Shown here piece after piece: positions 44,687 to 54,023 of a stretch of 64,000 nt of DNA. Position 1 is the first letter of the stretch. Every line of letters begins with the position of its first letter. Source of the stretch: G965267185 sp965267185 (GTDB taxonomy: Bacteria > Pseudomonadota > Alphaproteobacteria > UBA6615). The stretch is from assembly GCA_965267185.1 (NCBI GenBank), contig OZ253937.1, forward strand, positions 434,001 through 498,000, in the 5' to 3' direction. The notes under the pieces were generated by a model that searched no databases, was not told the origin of the DNA, and saw nothing but the letters and a program-made list of their open reading frames with translations. The position numbers and the translations under genes were made by a program.

Positions 44687-45598
44687 CTATTTCACCGCGC
44701 CGCTTAACAAACCCTCGGCCACATAGCGCTCGATGCGCAGGTAGACGAGGACCAAGGGCAATATTGTCAGCAGAGCGAAGGCATTCTGGATCGGGAAGTC
44801 GGCGATGCCGGTGGCGTCCTGCATCAGGAACAGCTCGTAGGGCAGCGTGCGCGCTGCCGCCGTCTGGGTGAGCGCCAGCACCAGCTCGAACTCGTTCCAA
44901 GCCTCGCGGAAGGCAAGAACCGAGACCGTGAGCAGGGCGGGGATCGACAATGGCAGCACCACGGTCCAGATCATATAGAGCCGCGAGGCGCCGTCCACCG
45001 CGGCGGCTTCCTCCAGCTCCCGAGGAATGGCCTGGAAGAAACCGATCATGAGCCAGGTCGCCAGCGGCAGCAGCATTGCCGTGAACACGATGATCAGGAA
45101 GATGCGCGAGTCGAACGCGCCCAGCTTGACCGCCAAGAGGAACAGCGGAAGCATCAGGCCAACCTTGGGAATCAGCAGCGGCAACAGGGCGAACAGCAGC
45201 ATCAAGTGGCGGCCGCGAAAGCGGAAGCGCGCGAAGGCGTAGGCCGCGGGCACTCCCAGCAGCAGCGTGAGAACCAAGCTGCCCGCGCCGATCACGACGC
45301 TGTTCCACAGCGTTCGCTGAAACCCGGGGCGCTCCAGTACCCGAATGTAGGCATCGAGCGTTGGTTGATCGGGGATTAGACTCGGATTTGCGAAGACTTG
45401 CGCCGGTTCCTTTAATGAGACCGACAGCGAGATCAAGAAGGGGCCGAGGGTCCACAGGACGAGCCCCGCCAAGGGCAGCCACACCAACGCCGCCACCTTC
45501 GGTCCTCGGAACCACTCTGCGCGGCGGAACTGCCGAACTGACGCCGCCGCCGCGGCAGTTTGTGCGGGCCCTGTTTTGTTTTCCTGGGTTTCCGACAT
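44687..45598 (-). CDS. Sugar ABC transporter permease (MalG type)
   Basis: A 303-residue permease with six membrane segments after an N-terminal cytoplasmic stretch of 45 residues. The EAA loop is PRELEEAAAVDGASRLYMIW (about residues 195-214), docking to the ATPase. It starts three bases after the MalF-type stop, so translation is coupled. Confidence 0.92.
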   Translation of the reverse strand: MSETQENKTGPAQTAAAAASVRQFRRAEWFRGPKVAALVWLPLAGLVLWTLGPFLISLSVSLKEPAQVFANPSLIPDQPTLDAYIRVLERPGFQRTLWNSVVIGAGSLVLTLLLGVPAAYAFARFRFRGRHLMLLFALLPLLIPKVGLMLPLFLLAVKLGAFDSRIFLIIVFTAMLLPLATWLMIGFFQAIPRELEEAAAVDGASRLYMIWTVVLPLSIPALLTVSVLAFREAWNEFELVLALTQTAAARTLPYELFLMQDATGIADFPIQNAFALLTILPLVLVYLRIERYVAEGLLSGAVK

Positions 45599-45601
45599 CC
45601 G

Positions 45602-46519
45602 CTACTGCATCCCAAATTTGCGCTGCAGGCGCAGATAGAACAGGGTCAAGCCGGCGTTCAGCAGGAAAATGATGATCACCATGGCCATCGCCGTCCCGGT
45701 GTCGAACTCGTCGAACCCCAACCGCACCATCTCGAGCGTCAGGAGCTGCGTTGAATCGCGCGGGCCGCCGCCGGTGAGCGCAAGCACCGTACCCAGCGAC
45801 GTTACCGCCTTGAAACTGAGCCACACTGTGGCGAGCGTAAGCTGCGGGGCGATCAGCGGCAGGGAGATGTGCCACGCGCTGTGCCAACCGGTGGCCCCGT
45901 CGACGGTGGCCGCCTCGGTCAGCTGTTTGTCGATGGTCTGCAGGCCGCCGAGCACGAACAGCAACGCCAGCGGCAAGTCGGTCCACACTTGCGCGATGAT
46001 CACGACGATCATGGCGTAGAACCCGTTCGACAACCAGGGTATGCCCTCGAAACCGAAGAACTCAAGCGCTTGGTTGGGGAAGCCGAAGTCGCCGTTGAAC
46101 ATGGTGCGGAACATCAGCGCGGCGGCGACGCTGGAGACGATGTAGGGCAGGATCGCCAAGCCCCGGATGAAGCGCAGGCCCGAGACGATCCGGTTGAGCG
46201 CAAAGCCGAAAATAATGCTTAGGGTGAGCCCAAGGACGATCACCCCGCCGACGAAGATCGCAGTGCGCCCCAGTGACGACCAGAACATCGGCTCGCTGAA
46301 GATGCCGATATAGTTGCCGAGCCCGACAAACGGCTCCTCGTCCTTCAGCGGGCTGATTGCGAACAGGCTTTGCCAGGCGGCAAAAAACACCGGGAACGCC
46401 AGGAACACCGCGATGGTGATCAGGGCCGGCGCCGAACTCAGATAGGCGATCCAGGGACGCTGCCACCCGACGATCGTCGTCGTCGAGGCGGCGCTCGTCG
46501 TCGCTTCGCCTCCGGACAT
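45602..46519 (-). CDS. Sugar ABC transporter permease (MalF type)
   Basis: A 305-residue inner-membrane permease with six predicted helices and the EAA loop DKQLTEAATVDGATGWHSAW (about residues 197-216). AAGGAG precedes ATG 46519. Between this gene and the binding-protein gene lies a strong stem-loop (46575-46607), likely to lower permease expression relative to the binding protein. Confidence 0.92.
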   Translation of the reverse strand: MSGGEATTSAASTTTIVGWQRPWIAYLSSAPALITIAVFLAFPVFFAAWQSLFAISPLKDEEPFVGLGNYIGIFSEPMFWSSLGRTAIFVGGVIVLGLTLSIIFGFALNRIVSGLRFIRGLAILPYIVSSVAAALMFRTMFNGDFGFPNQALEFFGFEGIPWLSNGFYAMIVVIIAQVWTDLPLALLFVLGGLQTIDKQLTEAATVDGATGWHSAWHISLPLIAPQLTLATVWLSFKAVTSLGTVLALTGGGPRDSTQLLTLEMVRLGFDEFDTGTAMAMVIIIFLLNAGLTLFYLRLQRKFGMQ

Positions 46520-46574
46520 GCTGGCCTACTCCTTACCGGGGTTGGGGCCGTGAACGATCTATAGCGGCCGAACC

Positions 46575-46607
46575 CGCGCGCCCCGCCGGCGTAGTGCGGG
46601 ACGCGCG
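46575..46607 (-). terminator. Intercistronic stem-loop between binding protein and permease
   Basis: On the minus strand CGCGCGTCCCGC pairs over 12 bp with GCGGGGCGCGCG (one G-U pair) across a 9-base loop. It follows the binding-protein stop by 15 bases and lacks a T-run, fitting an mRNA-stabilising or attenuating element that raises binding-protein levels over the permeases. Confidence 0.6.
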
Positions 46608-46622
46608 AGTAGGGCAGTTTAC

Positions 46623-47972
46623 CTACTTACGGACGGCGTCGAACCTAGCTTGCCACTCTTCAGCGACCGCCTCCGGAGCCATATCCGGATTCGACAAGAC
46701 GAACTCGTTGAACCGCTCCATCACGTCTTCGGAGGACGGGAAGTCGGTGTCCACCGGGAAAACGCCCAGTTTAGAGAACGCGGCGACATTGTCGGGCTTC
46801 CACGCCGGCACCCATTGCTTCAGCGCGTCCTGATCTTCGAGAACGGCGGCGGTACGGTGCGGGTCGGCACCCGCCAGCATGAGGCCCAGCGCCACGTCGG
46901 GCTGCATAAGAAAGCGCAGGGCAAGGCCGGCTTCATCCTTGGCGCCGCGCCCCTCGGCGTCGGCGGTGATGAAGAACGTGCGGGCCGGAGCGGTGATAAC
47001 GCCGTCTTGGTCATTGCCCGTGCGGCTGGTCGGCATGGGCACGAGATCGAAATTCTCACCCGGCTTCAAACCCGCTTCTTCTGCGTCGAGCGCCGTCGGC
47101 GCGGAGTCCAGCATCATGCCGATGTTCGAGCCGATAAAGCCGCCGCGCATATTGTCGTCGTTCCACGCGATGGCGTCTTTGCTCGCTAAACCCTCGCGCG
47201 CCAGGGTCTGGACCCAGTTGATCCAGTACTGGCCCGCTTCGCTCTTGAGATTGGGGACCGAACCGTCGAATTTGACACCCATGGCGGTCATCGAGGCGAA
47301 CACGTGGTTCGCGCCGGCGCCGCGCTGCCCCCACCAGCCGAACGGAACTGAGTCAGGCTTCACCTTCTTGATCGCGCGGGCGAAGTCGAGCACATCGTCC
47401 CATGTCTTGGGGCTTCCAGTTACGCCCGCTTCGGCCAGCCAGTCCTTCCGGAAGTAGACCTCTTCCATCGACGCGGAATTGGCCATGCCGACGAGCTTGC
47501 CATCCCACATCCCTTCTTGCCAGTTGGCGTCATAAGTTTGCTTGAAGCTCTCGGGGTCTTCCTGTTTCCATTGGTCGACCACGTCCTGGATCGGCACGAC
47601 GACGCCGGCCTCGGCGACGACCGGGCGGAGAAAGCCGTCGAGATGGACGACGTCAGGCAGCTTTTGGCCCGCGCGCTGCATGCGAATGAGCTGCGCAAAC
47701 AGATTGTCATCGGGCTGGACGTCGACTTTGAGCTTGATGCCGGTCTTCTCGGTGAACGCTTCCATTTGCTCTTTTGACGGCACGGTATATTCGCGGGCGA
47801 ACCAGATGGTCAGCTCTTCGACCTTCTCGTCATCGGCCAGGGCAACCGAGCCGCCGGTCCACGCTGTGGCAAACAGTGCCGCCGCTGTTAGAACGGCCAG
47901 TCCGTTCCGGTGCCCGCGTCGTGTCGGTGAGCCGGCTGTTCGTCTGTGCAAACACGTAATCGCGCTATGCAT
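46623..47972 (-). CDS. Sugar ABC transporter substrate-binding protein
   Basis: A 449-residue extracytoplasmic binding protein of the CUT1 (MalE/UgpB-like) class. A long N-terminal positive stretch precedes the hydrophobic signal (AVLTAAALFATAWTGGSVALA, cleavage before DDEK). The mature part opens ELTIWFAREYTVPSKEQM with typical binding-protein folds. ATG 47972 with GGGAGAG upstream is chosen over the frame start at 48176. First gene of the four-gene importer. Confidence 0.92.
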   Translation of the reverse strand: MHSAITCLHRRTAGSPTRRGHRNGLAVLTAAALFATAWTGGSVALADDEKVEELTIWFAREYTVPSKEQMEAFTEKTGIKLKVDVQPDDNLFAQLIRMQRAGQKLPDVVHLDGFLRPVVAEAGVVVPIQDVVDQWKQEDPESFKQTYDANWQEGMWDGKLVGMANSASMEEVYFRKDWLAEAGVTGSPKTWDDVLDFARAIKKVKPDSVPFGWWGQRGAGANHVFASMTAMGVKFDGSVPNLKSEAGQYWINWVQTLAREGLASKDAIAWNDDNMRGGFIGSNIGMMLDSAPTALDAEEAGLKPGENFDLVPMPTSRTGNDQDGVITAPARTFFITADAEGRGAKDEAGLALRFLMQPDVALGLMLAGADPHRTAAVLEDQDALKQWVPAWKPDNVAAFSKLGVFPVDTDFPSSEDVMERFNEFVLSNPDMAPEAVAEEWQARFDAVRK

Positions 47973-48319
47973 ATTTCTCTCCCTTGGTGTCTCGTGTCTC
48001 CCGCCTATGTCGACCGGCTTTTGCCGATTTTTTTCTCGCGGGCGCGATGGCTCTATTTGCCAAAAAATTGTGTACTTAAAAAATAATATGCAAAAAAATC
48101 GATATTTTTTCGTAACACGCCGCGCTGAATGAATCAATCGGCCGCGCCGCGTTTCAAGACTTCGAAGTGGGTTCAACGGCGACGAAACACCCCCGCTGTA
48201 ACGGGAGCTAGGAAGTTGTGCCTAGAGGTTTCCTGGTTGGGAGGTCGACGCCATTTGACCCGCCTCGGCTCCGATGGCAGGGTTCGCTCGATAGCAAAGA
48301 GACCTGACAGGGACACGTT
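47973..48319. other. Divergent promoter region
   Basis: A 347-base gap between the sugar importer and the CmcJ/NvfI-type gene. The part 48050-48115 is AT-rich with long A and T runs, contrasting with the GC-rich genes, and is likely to carry promoters for both transcripts. A short inverted repeat CTAGG-N8-CCTAG-like element is at 48210-48227. No regulator gene of the LacI or similar type is adjacent. Confidence 0.55.
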
Positions 48320-49588
48320 ATGAGCCTTGCCGAAACCAACACTGCTGCCGGTGCCGAAAAGGGATCTTCGGTCTTTGTGCCGCCCCTCGAACTCACCGAA
48401 GGCCAGCCGGCACCCATCGCCGCCAACGGCGGTTTGTCCTATGCCTCGTTCGACCGGAATGGCGACGCCGGCACCACTGCCGCAACCGAGGCCGCGCTCG
48501 CGCAGATCGCCTCGGGCAAAGGGCAGGTGGTCATCGATATGATCGATGGCGCGCCGCCCGGCCCGGTCGAGACCAAGTGGGGCATCGGGTTCCGCACCTA
48601 CGAGGAGTGCCTGGACCATATCCGGGCCAGCGATATCGACGTGCCCGAAGGCGGTGTTGCGCTGCCGCTGCGCTATACCGTCAGCGACTTGCCGTCTTAC
48701 TCGGTCGTCACCTCCAATGCGTTGTGGCGCGACCCGGCGCGCGAAGCAGACGCCAAGGCATTGCGCCAGGACGAGCAGGACAACAAGCGGCGGTACCTGT
48801 TCTTCCCGCAAGTGCTGCGCGACGCGCGGCGGCTGGAAGAATATTACCCCGGTCTTTCGCCGCGCAGTGCGGAAAGCATGGACAAGCTCGGCATGTCGTT
48901 GGCGCACTGCGACTCCAAGTGCGAAAACTTCTATGACGCCCACGAGGTCGAGCGCGTCTTCTATCCGGAGATGGAGCAACTGCTTCTCGACTTTTTCCCC
49001 GGCGCGACCGATGCGCTGGTCTACAACCACGACGTCTTCGACCAGGACTATACGGGTGACCGCACAGAGGATCAGGACAACAAGAACCCGGGGGTGAACG
49101 CCCAATACGTCAACCTGGTGCACAACGACTTGAACGACAATAGCGGCCGCGTGCGCTGCCGTGAGCTGTTGACTCAGAACTTGCGGAACTTCGGGCGCGA
49201 GCAGCACTACACGGAAGAAGAGGCGGACGCGAAAATGTCGCGCCGCTTCATGTCGATCAACCTCGCCAAGCCGATGGAGACGGTGGAGCAGAACCCGTTC
49301 GTGCTGTGCGCCTGGCCGTCGTTTGCCGATCAGCCGTACATCACCAACTATCGCATCTACGACGACCGTGTCGGCGAGACTACGCGCTTCACCTATCGCC
49401 CAGACCACGAGTGGTACTGGTTTCCGCAGCAGACGCCGACCGAAGTGTCGATGCTCAAATGCTACGATTCGGTCACCGACGGGTCCGTCTCGCGCTGGTC
49501 CTTCCACTCGGCTTGCGTCGACCCGACCGCGCCGGCCGACGCGCGCTGCCGCCGGAATGTCGTGGTCCGCTCGTTCGTCTTTTTCTAA
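48320..49588 (+). CDS. CmcJ/NvfI-family non-heme iron oxygenase, long form
   Basis: A 422-residue member of the same family as the protein at 25480, with an extra N-terminal domain of about 110 residues not present there. The iron triad is His-x-Asp in LVHNDLND and the distal His in SFHSACVDPT; the C-terminus RRNVVVRSFVFF matches RESIESRAFVF of the other. HEWYWFPQQTPTEVSMLKCY matches HRWFYFPQM. AGGGAC precedes ATG 48320. Divergent from the sugar importer. Substrate unknown. Confidence 0.87.
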   Translation: MSLAETNTAAGAEKGSSVFVPPLELTEGQPAPIAANGGLSYASFDRNGDAGTTAATEAALAQIASGKGQVVIDMIDGAPPGPVETKWGIGFRTYEECLDHIRASDIDVPEGGVALPLRYTVSDLPSYSVVTSNALWRDPAREADAKALRQDEQDNKRRYLFFPQVLRDARRLEEYYPGLSPRSAESMDKLGMSLAHCDSKCENFYDAHEVERVFYPEMEQLLLDFFPGATDALVYNHDVFDQDYTGDRTEDQDNKNPGVNAQYVNLVHNDLNDNSGRVRCRELLTQNLRNFGREQHYTEEEADAKMSRRFMSINLAKPMETVEQNPFVLCAWPSFADQPYITNYRIYDDRVGETTRFTYRPDHEWYWFPQQTPTEVSMLKCYDSVTDGSVSRWSFHSACVDPTAPADARCRRNVVVRSFVFF

Positions 49589-49673
49589 GCAGACACGAAG
49601 ATACTTCGCGTTATCCTGGTGGCCTGAGGAGCCGATCTTTGCAATAAGTCCGGCTGAGTTTTCGGAGGTTTGC

Positions 49674-50090
49674 ATGGGTCATTTGGACAAGTTGAACATT
49701 TCGCGCCGGGTCATCGCCGCGGCCCGGCCCCGGCACAAAGCCGACACCATCGAGTATCGGCGCCAAAAGCTCATCATGAACATCGAAGAGCAGATCGAAC
49801 TCGCGAATCTCTCCCTGCAGGGTAAGCCGCTGCAGATCAAACGGAAGCGAGGACGCAACGTAATCACTGTGCGACCTAGACTTTGGTGGGCCGTCGAGCC
49901 CGACGGCCACATCTTTACGCAGATAAGATACAACAAGGTGCCGCTCAACATTCTGGGTCGCGGAACGTCGATAGAGGTTGGCCGTTTGAGAAGTCTGCCA
50001 TCGGTCTACAAGACCGTTATTCGCGCGATCAAAGCTGGCGAACTCGATAACTCGATCGAAACAGCGGCGAAGAAGTCGCGGGTTTCCTAG
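49674..50090 (+). CDS. Hypothetical protein, DUF6641-like
   Basis: A 138-residue basic protein without membrane segments. YRRQKLIMNIEEQIELANL and the C-terminal IEVGRLRSLPSVYKTVIRAI with RPRLWWAVEPDGHIFTQIRY in the middle resemble the small family DUF6641; the match is from memory. CGGAGG precedes ATG 49674, and the frame upstream overlaps the CmcJ-type gene without coding sense. The role is unknown. Confidence 0.7.
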   Translation: MGHLDKLNISRRVIAAARPRHKADTIEYRRQKLIMNIEEQIELANLSLQGKPLQIKRKRGRNVITVRPRLWWAVEPDGHIFTQIRYNKVPLNILGRGTSIEVGRLRSLPSVYKTVIRAIKAGELDNSIETAAKKSRVS

Positions 50091-50294
50091 GCCGCGGGTC
50101 GGCTGCGCATGTCTTGCTCTGCGACGCTCGCTGGTTTGGGAGCCGTCGCCGGCGGCGTTTGCGGGCGCGGCTGCGAACGCCGATATTATGCGCGCGAAAG
50201 AAATTTATGAGCGAGTGGCGTGGGACGTTTCGCGCAATCCAGCCACCTGAAATCGGGCGGTGCGCGCAGGCGCCGTTTTCGGTAGGGTGAAAAG

Positions 50295-51581
50295 ATGGCT
50301 GAGACCGGTTATTTCAAGAACCGTTCCGTATCGACCACCGCTCCCGAAGGGTGCCCGGTCGATCACACATTTTCTCCTTTTGCTGAAAATTACAGCAAAG
50401 ACCCCTATGCCGAATTAGAACAACGCCGCAAAGTAGAGCCGGTCTTTTTCGCGGAAGAATTGGGCTACGTCGTGCTGACGCGGATGGAGGACGTGGCGGA
50501 GGTGTTCCGCAAGCCTGAAATTTTTCTGTCGGGAAATGTCCAGCATCCGGTGACGCCGATTTGCGATGCGGCGAAAGCTGTCCTCGCGGTGGAAGACTAC
50601 AATCCCCTGCAAGTGCTCTCCAACGGCACCCCGCCGGTCCACACCCGCGTGCGGAAGCATGCCCATGCCGGTTTTTCCGGGCGGCGCATGAAAATTCTCG
50701 AACCGTATGTGCGGCGGCGTTGCGAAACGCTAGTCGATGCCATGATAGTTGCGGGGGCGCCGGCAAACTTCGTGCGGTCCGTCGGGTTTCCGCTGCCCGG
50801 CGAAACGATTTTCCGGTTCATCGGCTTTCCCGAGGAGGACGATCAACAACTCAAGGAATGGACGACAAACCGGCTGGCCTTTATGTGGGGTAAAACGTCG
50901 GAACAAGAACAGGTCGAAATTGCCGAGAACATGTTGGCCTACTGGCGCTACTGCGTTGCGTTCGTCGAGAGGCGCCTAGACGAGCCCGCCGACGATTTCA
51001 CGACAGAGTTGCTGGCCGTCCATCAAGCCGACCCTGAGGACCTGGCCTGCGAGGAAATTCAGTCGGTTGTGTTCGGCCTTTCGTTCGCCGGCCATGAGAT
51101 TGTCACCAATCTCTTGAGTAACTGCTTGATCAACTTGCTCTCCAACCGCGATCAGTGGGAGCGAATTTGCAACGACCCGGCAATGATCCCCAAGGCCGTT
51201 GACGAAGTGCTGCGCATCGACTCGCCGCAGATGAGCTGGCGACGGATCGCCGTCGAAGACACCGAAATTGCTGGCTACAAAATTCCCGCCGGCACCGAGA
51301 TTTTCCTGTCCCTGGCGTCGGCCAATCACGATGAGGCGTTGTTCGAAAATCCGCGAAGTTTCGATATTCACCGGAAAAATGCCGGGGCTCATATCTCGTT
51401 CGGCCGCGGCATTCATTTCTGTCTGGGCAACCGGTTGGCCATCCTCGAGGCCACGATCGCGCTCGAAACGCTGGTGGAACGCCTGCCGTCCTTACAGCTC
51501 GTCGAAGGTCAAACCTTCAGCTTTATTCCGAATTTTACAATGCGGGGGCCGGAGGAGCTGTGGCTGACGTGGTCTAGCTGA
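50295..51581 (+). CDS. Cytochrome P450
   Basis: A 428-residue soluble bacterial P450. The I-helix motif is SFAGHEIVTN (about residue 263, oxygen activation with the acidic-alcohol pair replaced by HE), the ExxR motif is in DEVLRI and the heme-thiolate loop is FGRGIHFCLGNRLA, Cys about residue 376. ATG 50295 follows TAGGG. No ferredoxin or reductase gene is nearby, so electron supply comes from elsewhere. It likely hydroxylates a small hydrophobic substrate. Confidence 0.93.
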   Translation: MAETGYFKNRSVSTTAPEGCPVDHTFSPFAENYSKDPYAELEQRRKVEPVFFAEELGYVVLTRMEDVAEVFRKPEIFLSGNVQHPVTPICDAAKAVLAVEDYNPLQVLSNGTPPVHTRVRKHAHAGFSGRRMKILEPYVRRRCETLVDAMIVAGAPANFVRSVGFPLPGETIFRFIGFPEEDDQQLKEWTTNRLAFMWGKTSEQEQVEIAENMLAYWRYCVAFVERRLDEPADDFTTELLAVHQADPEDLACEEIQSVVFGLSFAGHEIVTNLLSNCLINLLSNRDQWERICNDPAMIPKAVDEVLRIDSPQMSWRRIAVEDTEIAGYKIPAGTEIFLSLASANHDEALFENPRSFDIHRKNAGAHISFGRGIHFCLGNRLAILEATIALETLVERLPSLQLVEGQTFSFIPNFTMRGPEELWLTWSS

Positions 51582-51878
51582 ACATCCGGTCATCTTCAGA
51601 TTACAACCGGTATCGGTAGTAAAACTGTCGTGGATCGCGAGGTGTAATTACGGAGAATTTTGACCCGGAGCGGACATAGATCGTGACCGCAAGGTAGATG
51701 GTGCCTGGTGAAGATTTGAAGTATCGAGAGGCGCTATGCTGTGTCATGTAACGAGGGTGGAAAGGCGAGATCTGCCGCCCAAGCAGGCTTAATCTGATAT
51801 TGCCGAAACGCTGGTTGCGCCTTTGCTGAGACTGGCTCTCGGTATTTTTCTTGAACACGAACCACATGGAAAACCCGC

Positions 51879-52526
51879 ATGAAACGTCGTTTCGGAACCC
51901 TCTCTGTCCTGCTGTTCGTTGGCCTGTTGTTCGGCCTGCCGGCGCAGGCACAACAGCCGGCCGGCCAAGTCGAGCGCCAGAAGGGCACGGCCAGCCGCAG
52001 TGCGGCCGGCGCCACCATGGACCTGACGCAGGGCGCTCGTGTCTTCGTAGGTGATGAGATCCGCACCGGTCCGGGTGCGCGGCTACAAATCCGTTTCGAC
52101 GACCAGTCCGCGCTGACCCTAGGCGAGAATGCACGTATTACCGTCGACCAGTTCGTCTACACGCCTGGCGGCGACTCCAGCCAGGGGATAGCCATCGTGC
52201 GCGGTGTGTTTCGCTTTGCCACAGGCCAAATTGGCAAGCTGGTGCCGCGCAACGTCGCCTTTGAAACACCGGTGGCGGTCGTCGGCATCCGCGGCACTGT
52301 ATTCGTCGGTGGCGAACTGACTGTGGGCATGCCGCCCGGCCAGTCGCATTACGGCTTCCAGATCACCGAAGGCGCAATCGAGGTGACCTCGCCCGGCGGA
52401 TCAGTGGTGCTTGACGAACCGGGCGAAGGCACCTTCCTGCCTCTCACCGGCATTGCCGCACCGACGCCCTCCCGCAAATGGAGCGAGGCGGCAACCGCCG
52501 AGGCGCAGGCCGCCCTAGCGTTCTAA
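51879..52526 (+). CDS. Exported FecR-domain protein
   Basis: A 215-residue protein with a signal peptide (cleavage near AQA-QQ) and a FecR-type beta domain (about residues 30-165): GARVFVGDEIRTGPGARLQI, then VAFETPVAVVGIRGT. FecR domains sense signals in the periplasm, but here there is no anti-sigma helix and no FecI sigma factor, so it is an exported stand-alone form, common in alphaproteobacteria. ATG 51879 is the first suitable start. Confidence 0.85.
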   Translation: MKRRFGTLSVLLFVGLLFGLPAQAQQPAGQVERQKGTASRSAAGATMDLTQGARVFVGDEIRTGPGARLQIRFDDQSALTLGENARITVDQFVYTPGGDSSQGIAIVRGVFRFATGQIGKLVPRNVAFETPVAVVGIRGTVFVGGELTVGMPPGQSHYGFQITEGAIEVTSPGGSVVLDEPGEGTFLPLTGIAAPTPSRKWSEAATAEAQAALAF

Positions 52527-52598
52527 TGGTTGAAGCCAGCTATTTGGCACCATTGCCCAACTCGTGCGTTGGTGGGCGTTCAAAAACGGTTGAGGCGC

Positions 52599-54002
52599 TT
52601 ACTCTGCTGCGGCCAATCCTTCGCCGCGCACATGCTCCAACGTGTCATCGAGGGCCAGCCGGAAGCGGGCGATCATCTCTTCGATCTCGTCCTGTTTGAT
52701 AATCAAAGGCGGACAGAACGAAATCGTGTCGCCGATGGCGCGCACGATCAGGCCGTGCTCCTCCGCCCGCTGGTTGCAGAACGGACCGATGGCGAGTTTG
52801 GGATCGAAGGGCGCGTGGGTTGCCTTGTCTTGCACCAGCTCGACCCCGGCAACCAATCCTTCGCCGCGCACTTCGCCGACCAGCGGATGGTCGAGCAGTT
52901 CGCGCAGGCCGCCTTGGAAGTGGGGCGTCATCGCCCGCACATGACCGACGATATCCTCGTCTTCGTAGATGCGTAGCGCCTCCCGCGCCACCGCCGCCGA
53001 CACCGGATGGCCGGAATAGGTGAAGCTTAAGCCAAACACGCCGACCCGGTCGCTCTCTTCGCTGATGGCGTCGAACACGCGCGCATTCACGAACAGCGCC
53101 GAGATCGGAATATAGGCGCTCGACAGGCCCTTGGCGCAGACGATCATGTCGGGCTTGAGCCCCATGGTCGTGGTGCCGAACATGTTGCCGGTGCGCGCGA
53201 AGCCGGTGATCACCTCGTCGGCAATCAGCAGAATGTCGTACTTGGCCAGCACCGCCTGCACTTTGTCGTAGTAGGTCGGCGGCGGCACGATGACCCCGCC
53301 CGACCCCATGATCGGCTCAGTGAAGAACGCGCCGACCGTCTCCGGCCCCTCCGACTGGATCAGCGCGTCGAGATCGTCGGCCAGGCGGGTGGCGAAATCT
53401 TCCTCGCTTTCGCCCGGTTCGGCGAACCGGTAGTGGTGCGGCGGCGTGACATGCAGGAAACCGTCGAGCGGCAACCCGAAGGAGGCATGGTTGTAAAACA
53501 TCCCGGACAGGCTGGCCGAGGCGATGGTGTTGCCGTGATAGGCCTGGCGGTGCGAGATAATCTTGCGCCGCTCGGGCTGCCCCATCGCCGACCAGTAGTA
53601 CCAGACGATGCGCGCGGCGCTGTCGTTGCCTTCCGAGCCCGAGTTGGCGAACCAAATTTTCGACATCGGTACTGGCGCGATCTCAAGCAGCTTCTCCGCC
53701 AACTCGATCACTGGCGAATGGCTCTTGTGATTTGTCAGGTGGTAGTAGGGCAGGCGGCGCATCTGCTCGGCCGCTGCCGCGACTAACCGCTCCTGCCCAT
53801 ACCCCAATGAGAGACACCACAACCCCGACATGCCCTCGATGTACTTCTTACCGTGGATATCGGTGACCCAGACGCCGTCGCCTTCTTCGACGACCACCGG
53901 ACCGACCTCGAGATGTTTCTTGAGGTTGGTTAGCGGGTGGATGACCGACGCAATGTCGCGGCCCTCGGGCGAATTGGGCCGGGGGGAAGTGGTATCGCTC
54001 AT
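52599..54002 (-). CDS. Class III (omega-amino acid) aminotransferase
   Basis: A 467-residue PLP-dependent aminotransferase of fold type I. LIADEVITGFARTG (about residues 256-269) holds the cofactor-stacking Asp, and the Schiff-base Lys lies in MIVCAKGLSSAY (about residue 291). The family transfers amino groups from beta-alanine, 4-aminobutyrate, taurine or similar to pyruvate. GAGGACAGG precedes ATG 54002. It follows the beta-hydroxyacid dehydrogenase by 21 bases, a pairing seen where the resulting semialdehyde is reduced. Confidence 0.9.
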   Translation of the reverse strand: MSDTTSPRPNSPEGRDIASVIHPLTNLKKHLEVGPVVVEEGDGVWVTDIHGKKYIEGMSGLWCLSLGYGQERLVAAAAEQMRRLPYYHLTNHKSHSPVIELAEKLLEIAPVPMSKIWFANSGSEGNDSAARIVWYYWSAMGQPERRKIISHRQAYHGNTIASASLSGMFYNHASFGLPLDGFLHVTPPHHYRFAEPGESEEDFATRLADDLDALIQSEGPETVGAFFTEPIMGSGGVIVPPPTYYDKVQAVLAKYDILLIADEVITGFARTGNMFGTTTMGLKPDMIVCAKGLSSAYIPISALFVNARVFDAISEESDRVGVFGLSFTYSGHPVSAAVAREALRIYEDEDIVGHVRAMTPHFQGGLRELLDHPLVGEVRGEGLVAGVELVQDKATHAPFDPKLAIGPFCNQRAEEHGLIVRAIGDTISFCPPLIIKQDEIEEMIARFRLALDDTLEHVRGEGLAAAE

Positions 54003-54023
54003 GTGCCTGTCCTCGCCGGTGGG